Part shown: positions 42,521 to 52,900 of the stretch, one piece after another
Layout of the letters: each line of letters opens with the position of its first letter
Position numbering within the stretch: the first letter of the stretch is position 1
Assembly: GCA_050946935.1 (NCBI GenBank)
Contig: JBMNVR010000011.1
Location: 13,999 to 77,998 of the forward strand
Source of the DNA: UQRS01 sp050946935
Lineage (GTDB): Bacteria > Bacillota > Clostridia > Oscillospirales > Acutalibacteraceae
Length of the DNA: 64,000 nucleotides
Reading direction: 5' to 3'
The notes under the pieces: generated by a model
Seen by the model: the letters and a program-made list of their open reading frames with translations, nothing else
Database searches by the model: none
What the model was told of the DNA's origin: nothing
Made by a program: the position numbers and the translations under genes

Positions 42521-43789
42521 TTAATTACCTCCGTTCTTCAGTTTATCCAGATAGGCTTTGAAGGCCTGCTCGTTCTTATTCTCCCCAAAAACATAGTAGT
42601 TTTTCCCTTTCAGACGGTCGGGCAGATACTGCTGTTTTACATAGTGACCGGGAAAATCGTGGGGATAAAGATAGTTTTGACCGGGATTTTTGACCTCCGC
42701 CCCATCGGTGTGCTGGTTCTGCAGTTGCCGGGGGATGGGGCCTATATTGCCGGCCTCGATATCCGCCATGGCCGCGTTGATTCCGTTGTAGGCTGAGTTG
42801 GATTTGGGTGCTGTGGCGACCAGCACCACCGCGTCGGCGAGAGGAATGCGCGCCTCCGGCAGGCCGACCATGAGGGCGGCGTCCACACAGGCCTTGACGA
42901 TTGGCAAAGCCTGCGGATAGGCCAGGCCGACATCCTCTGCCGCGCAGACCAACAACCGGCGGCAGGCGGAGGGAAGGTCCCCCGCGGCCAGAATCCGGGC
43001 GAGGTAATGCAAGGCGGCGTCGGGGTCAGAGCCGCGCATGGATTTCTGATAGGCCGAGAGCAGATCGTAGTGCTCGTCGCCCAGCCGGTCGTACCGGCCG
43101 CCCCCGCCGCAGATTTCCTCCGCCAGGCTGTCAGAGACGGTGATCTCCCCCTCACCGGAATCGGCCGCGATCACGCAAAGCTCCAACCCGCCGAGGGCCT
43201 TGCGCACATCTCCGCCCGCGCCATAGGCCAGCGCCCGCGCCGCCGTGTCTGAAAGCCGGATGGGAACCCCCTTTTCCTCCTCTAAAAAGGCGGCGCCGCG
43301 GTGGACGGCCGGCAAGATTTCCTCCGGCGTCAGCTCCTTGAACTCGAACACGGTCGAGCGGCTGAGCAGGGCGTTGTAAATATAGAAGCGAGGATTCTCG
43401 GTTGTCGAGGCGATCAGGGTGATGCTGCCCTTTTCAATATGCTCGAGCAGGGTCTGCTGCTGGCGTTTGTTGAAATACTGAATCTCGTCCAGATAGAGCA
43501 GAATGCCATCCTTGCCGGCAAAGGTGCCGACCTCGGCCACCATGTCCTTGATATCGGCGGTAGAGGCGGTCGTGGCGTTCAGCCGGTGCAGACGCTTGCC
43601 GCAGCCGTTTGCGATGATCTCGGCCACGGTGGTCTTGCCGACCCCCGACGGGCCGTAGAAGATCAGATTGGGAATCTGTCCGCTTTCAATAATACGGCGC
43701 AGTACCTTGCCTTGGCCGAGAAGATGGGTCTGCCCCACCACGTTGTCAAGGGTTTTGGGCCGCATCCGGTCGGCAAGCGGTCGTGACAT
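42521..43789 (-). CDS. rarA: Replication-associated recombination protein A (RarA/MgsA)
   Basis: The 422-residue AAA+ ATPase acts at stalled replication forks. It has the N-terminal PLADRMRPKTLDNVVGQ, Walker A FYGPSGVGKTT (about 44-54), Walker B LLYLDEIQYFN, sensor 1 ASTTENP, and the C-terminal tetramerisation domain with YLPDRLKGKNYY. The length is typical. Upstream lies the broken cupin gene. Confidence 0.95.
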   Translation of the reverse strand: MSRPLADRMRPKTLDNVVGQTHLLGQGKVLRRIIESGQIPNLIFYGPSGVGKTTVAEIIANGCGKRLHRLNATTASTADIKDMVAEVGTFAGKDGILLYLDEIQYFNKRQQQTLLEHIEKGSITLIASTTENPRFYIYNALLSRSTVFEFKELTPEEILPAVHRGAAFLEEEKGVPIRLSDTAARALAYGAGGDVRKALGGLELCVIAADSGEGEITVSDSLAEEICGGGGRYDRLGDEHYDLLSAYQKSMRGSDPDAALHYLARILAAGDLPSACRRLLVCAAEDVGLAYPQALPIVKACVDAALMVGLPEARIPLADAVVLVATAPKSNSAYNGINAAMADIEAGNIGPIPRQLQNQHTDGAEVKNPGQNYLYPHDFPGHYVKQQYLPDRLKGKNYYVFGENKNEQAFKAYLDKLKNGGN

Positions 43790-43861
43790 ACGTGTTCCTC
43801 CTTTTTTATATCCTATGGCTGAACGGGAAAGCGGAGAACCAGCTCCTTCCCATTTGGCGCT

Positions 43862-44192
43862 TCAGTCCTGATAAAATATGCAGAGCCGGCGGCAGGGGGG
43901 CTGTGCGGAGGTTTCCTCCACCCGGTGATGCAGATGGGCCGGGATGGTCAGGCTTTCTCCGGCCCGGAGGGTGACGCGCCCCCGGGAAAGCCAAGCACCG
44001 CCCAGCCCTCGAGCACCGAGACCCACTCCGTCTCCTGCCGGTCGTACCAGAAGCCGTCCGGGCTGCGCGCGGCAGCCGAAACGATGCTTTCCGCTCGGCC
44101 GCCGGGAAATTGCAAAAGCGAATGGACCGTCTCTCTTCCCGATTCAGGCGGGATGGGGAAGAGGGTGTGCTTTTTCGGCGTTTTGATGGCAT
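43862..44192 (-). pseudogene. Cupin-domain protein gene disrupted by two frameshifts
   Basis: No single frame covers it. Reading from the ATG at 44192 (behind AGGGAGG), one added A in the AAAA run (44181-44184 region) restores TPKKHTLFPIPPESG through FWYDRQETEWVSVLEGWAVL. One added G in the GGGGG run near 43980 then restores RVTLRAGESLTIPAHLHHRV to the stop at 43862. With both bases restored the length is 333 nt (110 residues), a normal small cupin of the type that binds metal and sugar-like ligands. Both lesions are in homopolymers, so sequencing error is as likely as decay. Confidence 0.7.
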
Positions 44193-44202
44193 TCGCCCTC
44201 CC

Positions 44203-45114
44203 TTATCGCTCTGTATAGACGGCGAGGCCGTCCGAAAAATCGAAAGTGATTTTGCCGTTGACGTCGGTGCGGAACACTTCGCATCCGGCGGCGTCGAGAC
44301 GGTCGAGCACCGCATCGGCCGGGTGGCCGTAGCTGTTGCCCTCTCCCACAGAGATGACGGCGAAGCGCGGCTGTACGGCGTCCAGAAACGCCTCGGTCGT
44401 AGAGGCGCCGCTGCCGTGATGCCCGATCTTGAGCAGATCGGCTGATATTGAAGGGCTGTCATGCAGCAGCGAGCTTTCGCCTGCGCTGCCGCAGTCTCCG
44501 GTAAACAAGGCGGAGAAGCCGAAGCCGCTGACCATAAGAAACTGGGAGCGGTCATTCTCATCCGGGAGGTAGTCATCGCGGTAGAGCGGCGTGACCGTGA
44601 AGCTCCCAACCGCCGATGCCTGCGCCCGGTAATCGGAGAAAGGTACGCCGGCCTTCTTGGCGGCGGCCTTCAACTGCTCAAAAAGTATCGCGTCGGCAGC
44701 GTCCTCAGGCGGGGCGGCGGGGCAGCAGATCTGTCCGATCGGAAAGGCCTCCAGCAGGGAGGCCGCCCCGCCGATGTGGTCGCTGTGCGGATGAGAAAGA
44801 AAGAGAAAATCAAGGGAGACAACCCCTTCCCGCCGCAGCGTCTGAATCAGAGAGATGGCATCGTCCAGTCCGGTTCCGGTGTCGATCAGGGCGGCCTGCC
44901 CGCCCGACAGCAGCAGGGCGCAGTCGCCCTGTCCGACGTCGAGGAAGACCAACTTGTGCACATCCTCGCCCGTGCGGGCGCTGAGGCCGCAGCGCATCAG
45001 CAGGCGTTGGGCATAGCTGATCTCCCCGGCCGGGAGAAGGGAAAGCAGGAGGACGGCGGCCGCCGCCGCGAGGCAGAGGAAAATCACAAGCACTCGTTTG
45101 CATCGGCCGCGCAT
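44203..45114 (-). CDS. ComEC/Rec2-type metallo-beta-lactamase-fold hydrolase
   Basis: The 303-residue product has an N-terminal membrane anchor or signal (about 8-28) and an extracytoplasmic MBL-fold domain: VFLDVGQGDCALL, ALIDTGTG, SHPHSDHIGG (metal ligands), FTGDC and KIGHHGS. It corresponds to the C-terminal nuclease-like domain of ComEC without the channel, as in many stand-alone Firmicutes proteins. It lies between ftsK and the cupin remnant. Confidence 0.9.
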   Translation of the reverse strand: MRGRCKRVLVIFLCLAAAAAVLLLSLLPAGEISYAQRLLMRCGLSARTGEDVHKLVFLDVGQGDCALLLSGGQAALIDTGTGLDDAISLIQTLRREGVVSLDFLFLSHPHSDHIGGAASLLEAFPIGQICCPAAPPEDAADAILFEQLKAAAKKAGVPFSDYRAQASAVGSFTVTPLYRDDYLPDENDRSQFLMVSGFGFSALFTGDCGSAGESSLLHDSPSISADLLKIGHHGSGASTTEAFLDAVQPRFAVISVGEGNSYGHPADAVLDRLDAAGCEVFRTDVNGKITFDFSDGLAVYTER

Positions 45115-45140
45115 GGGAGCTCCTCCTTTTTTCAGATTCA

Positions 45141-45163
45141 GAAAAGCCGGCGCAAAACCGGCG
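45141..45163 (-). terminator. Terminator of ftsK
   Basis: GCCGG (45146-45150) pairs with CCGGC (45158-45162). On the minus strand the hairpin is followed by TTTTC. The stem is short. Confidence 0.55.
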
Positions 45164-45182
45164 TCAGTCTGTAAGGCTTAGG

Positions 45183-47645
45183 TTAATCGGTCTGGCCGTT
45201 GGCCTGCATCTCCAAAAACTCCGCCTTGGAGAGGAGGACCTGCCGCGGCTTGGAGCCTTCGTAGGGGCCGACGATGCCCTTTTGCTCCATCTGATCGACG
45301 ATGCGGGCGGCGCGGGCATAGCCGAGCTTGAGCCGCCGCTGCAAAAGGGAGGTCGAGGCCTGTCCCGCGTCGATGACCACCTCGATCGCCTGGTTAATCA
45401 TGGGATCGAAATCCTCAGCAGCGTCCTCGTCCTTGGCCGATTTCTCAGCGACCGCCTGGCGTTCGATCTCCTCCAGCACGGCCTCGTCGTACTCACCGGT
45501 TTTGCCGTTTTTGATGAATTCCACAACCGCTTCAACTTCGTCGTCGTCGACAAAGCAGCCCTGCACCCGGCGGGGCTTAACTGCGCCAACGGGGTAGAAG
45601 AGCATATCGCCGCGGCCCATCAGCCGCTCGGCGCCGCTCATATCGAGGATGGTGCGGCTGTCCACGCTGGAGGAGACGGCAAAGGCAATTCGGGTGGGAA
45701 TGTTGGCCTTGATGACGCCGGTGATGACATTGACCGACGGCCGCTGGGTCGCGATAATCAGGTGCATACCGGCAGCGCGTGCCTTCTGCGCGATGCGGCA
45801 GATGGCGTCCTCTACCTCACCCGGAGCGGTCATCATCAGATCGGCCAGCTCGTCAATGATGATGACGATGTGCGGCATGGGGATCATATCTTCGTTCTGC
45901 TCGGCCAGTCGGTTGTAGCCCTTCAGGTCGCGGACGTTGTTTTCGGCAAAGAGCTTGTAGCGGTTCTCCATTTCGGTTACCGCCCAGCCGAGGGCGCCGG
46001 CCGCCCGCCGCGGCTCGGTCACGACCGGAACCAGCAGGTGGGGGATGCCGTTATAGATGCCCAGCTCGACCACCTTGGGGTCAATCATCAGCAGCTTGAC
46101 CTCGTCCGGGCTGGCCTTGAACAGCAGGCTCATGATGATCGAGTTGATGCAGACCGACTTACCCGATCCGGTTGCGCCGGCGATCAGGCCGTGCGGCATC
46201 TTAGCGATGTCGGTGACGACAGCGTTGCCGGCGATGTCCCGGCCGAGGGCGATGGTTAGCTTGCTTTTGGCGTCAAGGAAGGCGGGAGACTCCAATATCT
46301 CCCGCACGTGGACGATCGAACTGATTTTGTTGGGCACCTCAATGCCGACGGCCGCCTTGTTGGGGATCGGCGCCTCGATCCGGACGCCGGCGGTGGCTAA
46401 ATTGAGGGCGATGTCGTCCGAAAGGTTGGTGATTTTGTTGATTTTGACGCCGGCGGCCGGCTGCAGCTCATACCGGGTGACTGAGGGGCCGCGGCTGATG
46501 TCGACAATCCGTGTTTCCACTCCGAAGCTGCGGAGGGTGTCAACCAGCTTGGTGGCCGTTGCTTTCAGCTCGTCGCTGATGTCGGCCGTCCGCTCGGCAC
46601 CGCCCCGCTGTAAAAGGGAGACTGGCGGAAAACGGTAATCCTCCTCTCCCTCAACCGTGATACCGCTGCTTTCAGGCACCGAGAAGGCTTCGGCCGGCCC
46701 GGGCGGATTTTCCTCGGGCGTTTGGGGGGCGAACAGTTCCTCCGAAATGCCGTCGATGGCAGCGTCAATCGGATTGGAGTCGGTTTTTTGCTTTTTTCGC
46801 TTGGGCTTCTCCTCCGGCGGCCGGTCGTGATAGGCGTCGATCACGTTGCGTTCCATTTCGCGCAGGTCAGGTTCTTTTCCAGCCCGCTCGGCTGCGGCCG
46901 CGATGGCCTTCTGCCGCTCCTCCTCATCATCCAGAGGAACGTCCACGTCAAATTTACGTCGGGTCAGGTCGGCAATCTCCTCCCTGCGGCGGGCGGTTTC
47001 CTCCCGATGGGCGGAAAGCGCCTCACCAGCGGCGCGGGCGGTCTTCTGCGCCGGCTTTGCAAAGAAATTCCAGGCCGAGATCAGGGTGGTGCCGGTGGCC
47101 AGCATGAAAAAGACGATGGTCAGAATCACGATGGTGACGGCCGCCCCGGTCTTTCCGCACAGACGGGTCAGCGGGTATCCGAGCAGGCAGCCGAAGAAGC
47201 CGCCCCCCTTCATTGCCGTCCCATTCTGGTAGGCCGTCACAGCCGAGTCGATAAACCCGAGGGTCGAGCCGCTCTCTCGCCCGAAGATGTCGATGGCCGC
47301 GCCGAGCAGGAAAACCACCAGCGCGCTTTCGGTCGATTTGCGGCCAAAATGGGCGGTGCGGCTTCCTCTTGCACAGAGGACGGCGATAAACCCGAGTACA
47401 AACGGACAAAGCCAGGCGCAGACGCCGAAGATGCCGAATAGGAAACTATGCAGCGCGGCCCAAACATTCTGCCCTTTGATCAGGACGACAAACAGCAAAA
47501 AGACCGCCGTCGCGAACAAGACGATGGCTACGATTTGCCTTTGGCCGGAGTCGACGGGCGGCGCGGCGCGGCGATCGTGAATTTCGGTTGCGGTGGCGCT
47601 TTTGGGCCTTGTGCTTTTTTTCTTTTTTCTGGATTGTGACGCCAT
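45183..47645 (-). CDS. ftsK: FtsK/SpoIIIE-family DNA translocase
   Basis: The 820-residue product has a basic N-terminus, four or five membrane segments (about 38-205), a charged linker (about 210-340) and the FtsK motor with Walker A GATGSGKSVCIN (about 470) and Walker B IVIIIDELADL. A C-terminal winged-helix gamma domain (TSLLQRRLKLGYARAARIVD) reads chromosomal polarity. It pumps DNA across the division or sporulation septum. It closes the tepA-ylzJ-uppP-ftsK set; in B. subtilis spoIIIE likewise follows tepA-ylzJ. Confidence 0.96.
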   Translation of the reverse strand: MASQSRKKKKSTRPKSATATEIHDRRAAPPVDSGQRQIVAIVLFATAVFLLFVVLIKGQNVWAALHSFLFGIFGVCAWLCPFVLGFIAVLCARGSRTAHFGRKSTESALVVFLLGAAIDIFGRESGSTLGFIDSAVTAYQNGTAMKGGGFFGCLLGYPLTRLCGKTGAAVTIVILTIVFFMLATGTTLISAWNFFAKPAQKTARAAGEALSAHREETARRREEIADLTRRKFDVDVPLDDEEERQKAIAAAAERAGKEPDLREMERNVIDAYHDRPPEEKPKRKKQKTDSNPIDAAIDGISEELFAPQTPEENPPGPAEAFSVPESSGITVEGEEDYRFPPVSLLQRGGAERTADISDELKATATKLVDTLRSFGVETRIVDISRGPSVTRYELQPAAGVKINKITNLSDDIALNLATAGVRIEAPIPNKAAVGIEVPNKISSIVHVREILESPAFLDAKSKLTIALGRDIAGNAVVTDIAKMPHGLIAGATGSGKSVCINSIIMSLLFKASPDEVKLLMIDPKVVELGIYNGIPHLLVPVVTEPRRAAGALGWAVTEMENRYKLFAENNVRDLKGYNRLAEQNEDMIPMPHIVIIIDELADLMMTAPGEVEDAICRIAQKARAAGMHLIIATQRPSVNVITGVIKANIPTRIAFAVSSSVDSRTILDMSGAERLMGRGDMLFYPVGAVKPRRVQGCFVDDDEVEAVVEFIKNGKTGEYDEAVLEEIERQAVAEKSAKDEDAAEDFDPMINQAIEVVIDAGQASTSLLQRRLKLGYARAARIVDQMEQKGIVGPYEGSKPRQVLLSKAEFLEMQANGQTD

Positions 47646-47702
47646 AGCGTATGTACATTCCTTTCTGTTACAGAGCTTTTATGAAAATATCGGCTTTCGG
47701 CC

Positions 47703-48556
47703 TTATGCAAACAGGCTGTGACCGGCAATACCCTCCGCGATCGAGAGCAGCAGACAGACCGTGCCCAAAGCGGTGCAGGAATAGCCGAATATGTGAAATT
47801 TATCTTTTTTGACCAGTACGTCGATCGGTCGGACAGCGAAAATCCCCACTATAGTCGAGACCGCGATCCCGACCAGCGTGGGAGGAACAGAAAGCGTGTT
47901 CTCTCCCCGAAGAAGGCCGATCATCTCAAACAGATTCGCACCGAGCACGGCTGGAATTCCCATGATGAAGGAGAATTCGACCGTTTTCGTCTTGCTGAGG
48001 CCGAGCAGCAGCGCGACCGCGATGGTCACCCCGGAGCGGGACACGCCGGGCAGCGCCGCCACACCCTGCATAATCCCCATGGCCAGCGCGACCGGCCATG
48101 TAATTTGCTCGGTCGGATGCTTGATCCTCCTCTCCACGGCCGCTGCTGCGAAAATCGGCCCGCCGGCCGCGAGGAGGGAGAATCCCTCCACATACAGGCT
48201 GCCGTCGGCGGCGGTTGCCCGGATAGGCTCCCTGATGAAAAAAGAGGAGCAGCGGCAAAAAGGACAAAAGAATCATACAAACAAAATTGCGGTCATCCGA
48301 TCGGCCTTTCCATTTCAAACGACCGTGAAAAAGGTCTTCGGTCATCCGGAAAAATTCAAGAAAGATCCGGCCGCCCCGTCCTCGATAGCAGAAAATCACG
48401 GCCGGGAGTGTGCCAAGATGCAAAAGCACGGTGACCGCCGGTTTCTCGTTTCCGGTAATGTGTTGGAAGATGGAAAGGTTGTCCAGAGCCGGAAATCGGC
48501 AGAAATTTCGAAACACCTTGTAAAATTCCCTGAAAAATTGCTTCGAAAAATCCCAT
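47703..48556 (-). pseudogene. uppP: Undecaprenyl-diphosphatase gene disrupted by two frameshifts
   Basis: Three frames together spell a complete UppP: FEAIFQGILQGVSKFLPISG from the ATG at 48556; then LSIFQHITGNEKPAVTVLL to LLSFLPLLLFF; then EPIRATAADGSLYVEGFSLL, GVAALPGVSRSGVTIAVALL to the stop at 47703. Removing one A near 48482 (GACAACC to GACACC) and one T from the T6 run near 48240 gives 852 nt, 283 residues, the normal length. The enzyme recycles the lipid carrier of cell-wall synthesis. Decay or sequence error cannot be separated by eye. Confidence 0.8.
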
Positions 48557-48697
48557 ACTATGTAAAACGCCTTTCTGTTTTTTCAAAATTCAGCTTTGAA
48601 GAACACAGGCTTTTTGCGTATCGGTATGTACGGCGAAAGGCGAACCTTTCCGCCGTGGGATATACGGGAGTGAACGGCGTTCCGCCTGGCGGAGGGT

Positions 48698-48919
48698 TTA
48701 TTCCTCCGGCACATCGGTTTGTCCGGCTGTTCTCTCCTTTTGCGGGAGGGACTTGTCCGCCGGATCCGGCAGCGGCTCGCCGGGAAGGATGCCGCCCGGC
48801 AGCACAGTCTCCTTCAAATAATCAGCCGGGTCGGTGGAGGGAGGCGGCCCGTTCGGGTGTCTTTTCTGTCCCTCCTCCGGGAAGACGCAGGAGAAGGGGA
48901 CGACCGTGTGCAGGATCAT
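48698..48919 (-). CDS. ylzJ: YlzJ-like small protein
   Basis: The 73-residue product begins MILHTVVPFSCVFPEE, the start typical of the YlzJ family, and is Pro-rich. It overlaps tepA by ATGA and lies in the tepA-ylzJ-(uppP)-ftsK order that matches tepA-ylzJ-spoIIIE of B. subtilis. Function is unknown. Synteny is a main part of the evidence. Confidence 0.8.
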   Translation of the reverse strand: MILHTVVPFSCVFPEEGQKRHPNGPPPSTDPADYLKETVLPGGILPGEPLPDPADKSLPQKERTAGQTDVPEE

Positions 48920-49689
48920 TCGGCCGCCGCCTCCCTTTGTGTTTCGATCATCTCATACAAAGACGCGATTGCGTCCGACAGCCCGCCGAGACTGTCGATC
49001 AGACCGACTTCGACCGCTTTTTCTCCGTCCAGTACCGAGCCAACGTCGGTGACCATTTCTCCGATATTCATCATCAGCTCGCGGAAGGTCTCCGGCCGGA
49101 TGCGGGAGTTGTCGGTGACAAAGCGGGTGATGCGGTCCTGCATCTTTTCAAAATAATCGAGGGTTTGCGGAACGCCGAGTACCAGCCCGCTCATCCGCAC
49201 GGGATGGATGGTCATGGTGGCCGATGGGGCAATAAAGCTTTTTCTTGAAGAGACGGCCAGCGGCACCCCGATCGAGTGGCCGCCCCCCAGCACCAGGGAG
49301 ACGGTCGGCTTTTTCATCCCGGCGATCAGCTCGGCGATGGCCAGTCCGGCCTCGACGTCGCCGCCGACCGTGTTGAGGATGATGAGCAGCCCCTCAATCT
49401 CGGGAGACTGCTCGATGGCGACCAGTTGGGGGATGACATGCTCGTACTTGGTGGTTTTGTTCTGGCTGGGGAGGATATAGTGCCCCTCCACCTGCCCGAT
49501 AATGGAAAGGCAGTGGATGGTGTGCCGTCCGTCTCCGACCGTGACGGCGCCGATCTCTTTGATCGCGCCGATCTCGTCCTTGGAAAGGCCGGCCTCCTCC
49601 GCGCCGCCCGCCGGCTGTTCATCCGGGTTGTCGGGCGCGTTGCCAATGTAATCGTCGCTGTTTTCTGAATGGCTGTTTTGTTGTTTCAT
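48916..49689 (-). CDS. tepA: ClpP-like translocation-enhancing protease TepA
   Basis: The 257-residue product is a ClpP/crotonase-fold serine peptidase of the TepA (YmfB) family. It shows IIGQVEGHYILPSQNKTTKY, LLIILNTVGGDVEAGLAIA, the nucleophile Ser139 in GGGHSIGVPLA and the His in ATMTIHPVRM. In B. subtilis it degrades signal peptides and supports secretion and sporulation. The first 35 residues are an acidic low-complexity extension. First gene of its operon. Confidence 0.92.
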   Translation of the reverse strand: MKQQNSHSENSDDYIGNAPDNPDEQPAGGAEEAGLSKDEIGAIKEIGAVTVGDGRHTIHCLSIIGQVEGHYILPSQNKTTKYEHVIPQLVAIEQSPEIEGLLIILNTVGGDVEAGLAIAELIAGMKKPTVSLVLGGGHSIGVPLAVSSRKSFIAPSATMTIHPVRMSGLVLGVPQTLDYFEKMQDRITRFVTDNSRIRPETFRELMMNIGEMVTDVGSVLDGEKAVEVGLIDSLGGLSDAIASLYEMIETQREAAAE

Positions 49690-49775
49690 AGCTGCAAACC
49701 TCCGTTTCGGTTAGTATTTGCCGTCATGGAGGTTTCATGCATACGGAAAACGAACAAAAACAGTATACCCGATAT

Positions 49776-49804
49776 AGTATAACACTTTATGTAAATCTCC
49801 GCAA
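49776..49804 (-). promoter_or_regulatory. Promoter of the tepA operon
   Basis: On the minus strand TTGCGG (49799-49804), a 17-bp spacer and TATACT (49776-49781). Confidence 0.5.
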
Positions 49805-49846
49805 GCGGGTGAAAGAGAAAACCTTCGTGCTGTTTTTACAAAGCAG

Positions 49847-49886
49847 AAAACCGCCGCCCGAAGATCGTCATTCTCCGGGCGGCGGT
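49847..49886 (-). terminator. Terminator of the GH31 gene
   Basis: CCGCCGCCCG (49851-49860) pairs with CGGGCGGCGG (49876-49885). On the minus strand the stem is followed by TTTTC. Confidence 0.8.
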
Positions 49887-49946
49887 ATGTCGTTTGAAAT
49901 GTTGCGGGAGGCACGCTCTCTCAGACCGAGAGACGGACGGCGGCGT

Positions 49947-52900
49947 TCAGTCGAACGCGCCGGCGACGATGTAGCTGCGGAGCGCCACCACGTCGGCTAC
50001 GCTCAGAAGACCGTTTTCATCGAAATCCCCGGCGGCGAGCTGGATGTCGGTCCAACTTCCCGCCACGATCAGGCCGCGCAGCGCCACCACGTCCGAAACG
50101 GTTACGCCGCCGTCCTCGTTCACATCGCCGAGGCGGGCGGAAATTTTTGGCAGCGTTTTGTTTACCGCGAAATCGAGGTAAATATCGCCCAATTCCACCC
50201 GGATGGTTCCGTTGATGCGGCCCTCCGCGTCGGCGGTGGCGGCGGTCACCCGGGGCGTCCCCGACCAGGAGACCTTGGCCGCCGCATCGGTCAGCGCCCC
50301 GCCGGCCGCGGCCAGCAGCTCGGCCGGCGTTGTGGAGGCGGCCGCCTCAAACGCCTCGACCGTCTGCTGCGCCAGGGCGGTTTGTTCCTCAAGCGCCGCG
50401 TCGTCCAGGTCAGAGAGGGTATAGGCCGCGATGAACATATGCCCGGTGCCGCTGCTTTCGATATACAGGGAGGCGTCGGCCTCTGACCGGAATTTTACCG
50501 TGACGACCCGGTATTGGGTAACCCCCTCGGCGCTGAAGGTCTCGGTTGAGACTATGCCGTCGTCGTCATAAATTTTAATCGTGTTGGTCGATTGATAGGC
50601 GCCGGTGTAGATTTTCAGCTCCTGCCACTGCGCGCCCGACGGAACCGAGAAGGAAATGGTTCCCTGATAGCAGGTGACCGCGTTCTGGCTTCCGGAGGCA
50701 GAGACGGTCGGCGTCCCGTCCGAGAAGGAGATGCCGGGGAAGTCATAGACCGGCATTTGTGTGCCGGAGAAGACAGGTGTGCTGAGCAGCGCGTCCACAC
50801 CGTTTTTGCGGTTGAGGGCACTGGTGTCGCCGCCGAGTCCCAGATGTACCCAGTCCTTGATCGCGCTGTCGGAGAGATCGACGCCGGCCGCCGCGTTTTC
50901 AATCGAAACGATCCGTGCAACCGATGTGTCCGGCTCGGCCTCCGGAGGGCCTACCGCGACGGCCATCAGCGCGACGACCCCTTCGCCGTCGGTTTTCCGG
51001 AGGGTGAATTGGAGACTGGCCGCCCCGCTTGCCGAGGCGTCGACCGTGATCCGTTTGGCAAAGCCTCCGTTTTCCGCTTCCAGAGAGATGATCTTGGCCG
51101 AAACGCCGTCGGTAATCTCCAGCACGCCGTCGGCGTTGTCCCCGGTGATGTACAGAGAGATCCGCTCCTCCTCCCGGCCGACGGCTACGTCGAAGAACAT
51201 TGTATCGGAAATCCCGCAGCCGGTTACGGTCGTCTTTCCGTCATTCAGCTTATAGGTAGTGCCGCCGGTGTAGAGAGAGGTCTCGCCGTCTCCGGCAGGA
51301 CCGGCAAACAGGGTGTCGTCATTTCTTTTGGTCATTATTTCGCCGGTTTCATCAAAGGCCATCCAGTCGGCCGAGCCGAGCGCGTCGAGATCGACCGTGG
51401 CGGGAATACTGCCTTCTTTAGAGGTATAGTCTACCGCGACTGCATTGTGTTCGGGCAGTGTCTCGTCCTTGGGAGAGGCAAATTGAATCCGCACCTCGCT
51501 CATGGCGGAGAGCGGCTTTTCAAAGGCCACGGTGTAGACGTCGGCGTCGCGCGCCGGGCCGGATACCGCGAAGGGAGCGGCCTCTGCCGATTGCTCCAGC
51601 ATGGCGGGCGTGACGGCCTGGCCGTCGACGGTCATACCGGTCACCTCGCCCCAGCCCTCCGGTGCGTGTACCCGCACCGACCAGGTCCGGGCGTTAAAAG
51701 CATCACTGCCTTCAAAAACGCCCTCAGCCGCGCCGATCGAGACAATCACCTCGCCGGTCGCTTTGTCAAAGGAGGTCTCCAGCGCGGTTGTGCGGAAAGC
51801 GCCGTCTTTATATTCGTTGGAGGTCGTGTCATCCTCATACAGCTCGGCCGTGCCGGAAAGCTGTGTGCTGGGGTAGACGTCCAGCGTTACGCTGTCCCAC
51901 GCCTTTTCACCCAGATACTCGACATTGTCAACCAGCGGCAGGATGGTGCCGCTGCGGACGAAGAGGGGAGAGGTGGAAAGCCCGTGCGACTGGGTGATGG
52001 TCTGCGGCCCCTCATAGCTCTCGCCGGTCCAGACGTCGATCCAGTTCCCGTCAGGGATAAAGACCTCCCGGCTGTCGCCCTCCGCATGCATGACGATGGC
52101 GTAAAGCTCCATACGGGCCGCTCCGGTGCCCTCGTAATATTCGATTTTGATCTCATGCGTGGTTCCGGCCTCCAGCATGACGGAGGAAACGTTGGTCTCG
52201 TTATTGACGGCGGTCCATTTGTCGATGACAACCACCCCGTCGATGTACAGCCGGACGCCGTCATCGGTTTTCACGGCGATGCGGGCGTCCTCATCACCCA
52301 GCGTGATGGTGCCGCTCCATCTGGCCGAGAAATTGTCAGTGTTCACGCCGCTTCCTGGGCCGTCGTAGCCCCAGTAGTGGTCGACCTGTGCCTCATACCC
52401 CGTGTAAGCCGGCGTGCCGGTCAAATCCGTATTGTTGAAATACTCAAAGTATAGGCCCTCTCCGCCATCGGCCGTGGTCCATTCGGCAGGGAGAAGCTGC
52501 TGCTCTCCGGCTTCGTACAGCGGGGCCACCAGAACATTGTCCCCGATTGTGTACTCGGTGTCGTCCTGCGACTCAGCGTACTGGGGATAGTTGAAATCCA
52601 GCCGACGGAGGATCGGCATACCGTTCTCATAATTCTCGTGCGAAAGGGAATAGTAGAGCGGCATCAGACGATAGCGCATGTTGATGTATTCTCTGGCGGT
52701 GTTCTCGGCCGTTTCGCCGTACAGCCAGGGCGAACGGTCAACCGAAGCGGAAACGCTGTGGTACCTGAAAATGGGGGCGAAGGCGCCGAACTGGCTCCAC
52801 CGGGCGTGCAGCTCGTTGGTCTGTATGCCGTAGTGGCCGCCGATATCGGGTGCGACGTAGGGCGTTGAGGAGATGGCGCCCGCGCGCACCGAGTTGGTGA

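Noticed and set aside
47809..49248. 479-codon plus-strand frame across uppP, ylzJ and tepA
   Set aside because: It crosses known minus-strand genes and has no domain; it exists because the opposite strand is GC-rich.
50592..52454. 620-codon open frame opposite the GH31 gene
   Set aside because: Shadow frame; the opposite strand carries clear catalytic and PA14 domains.
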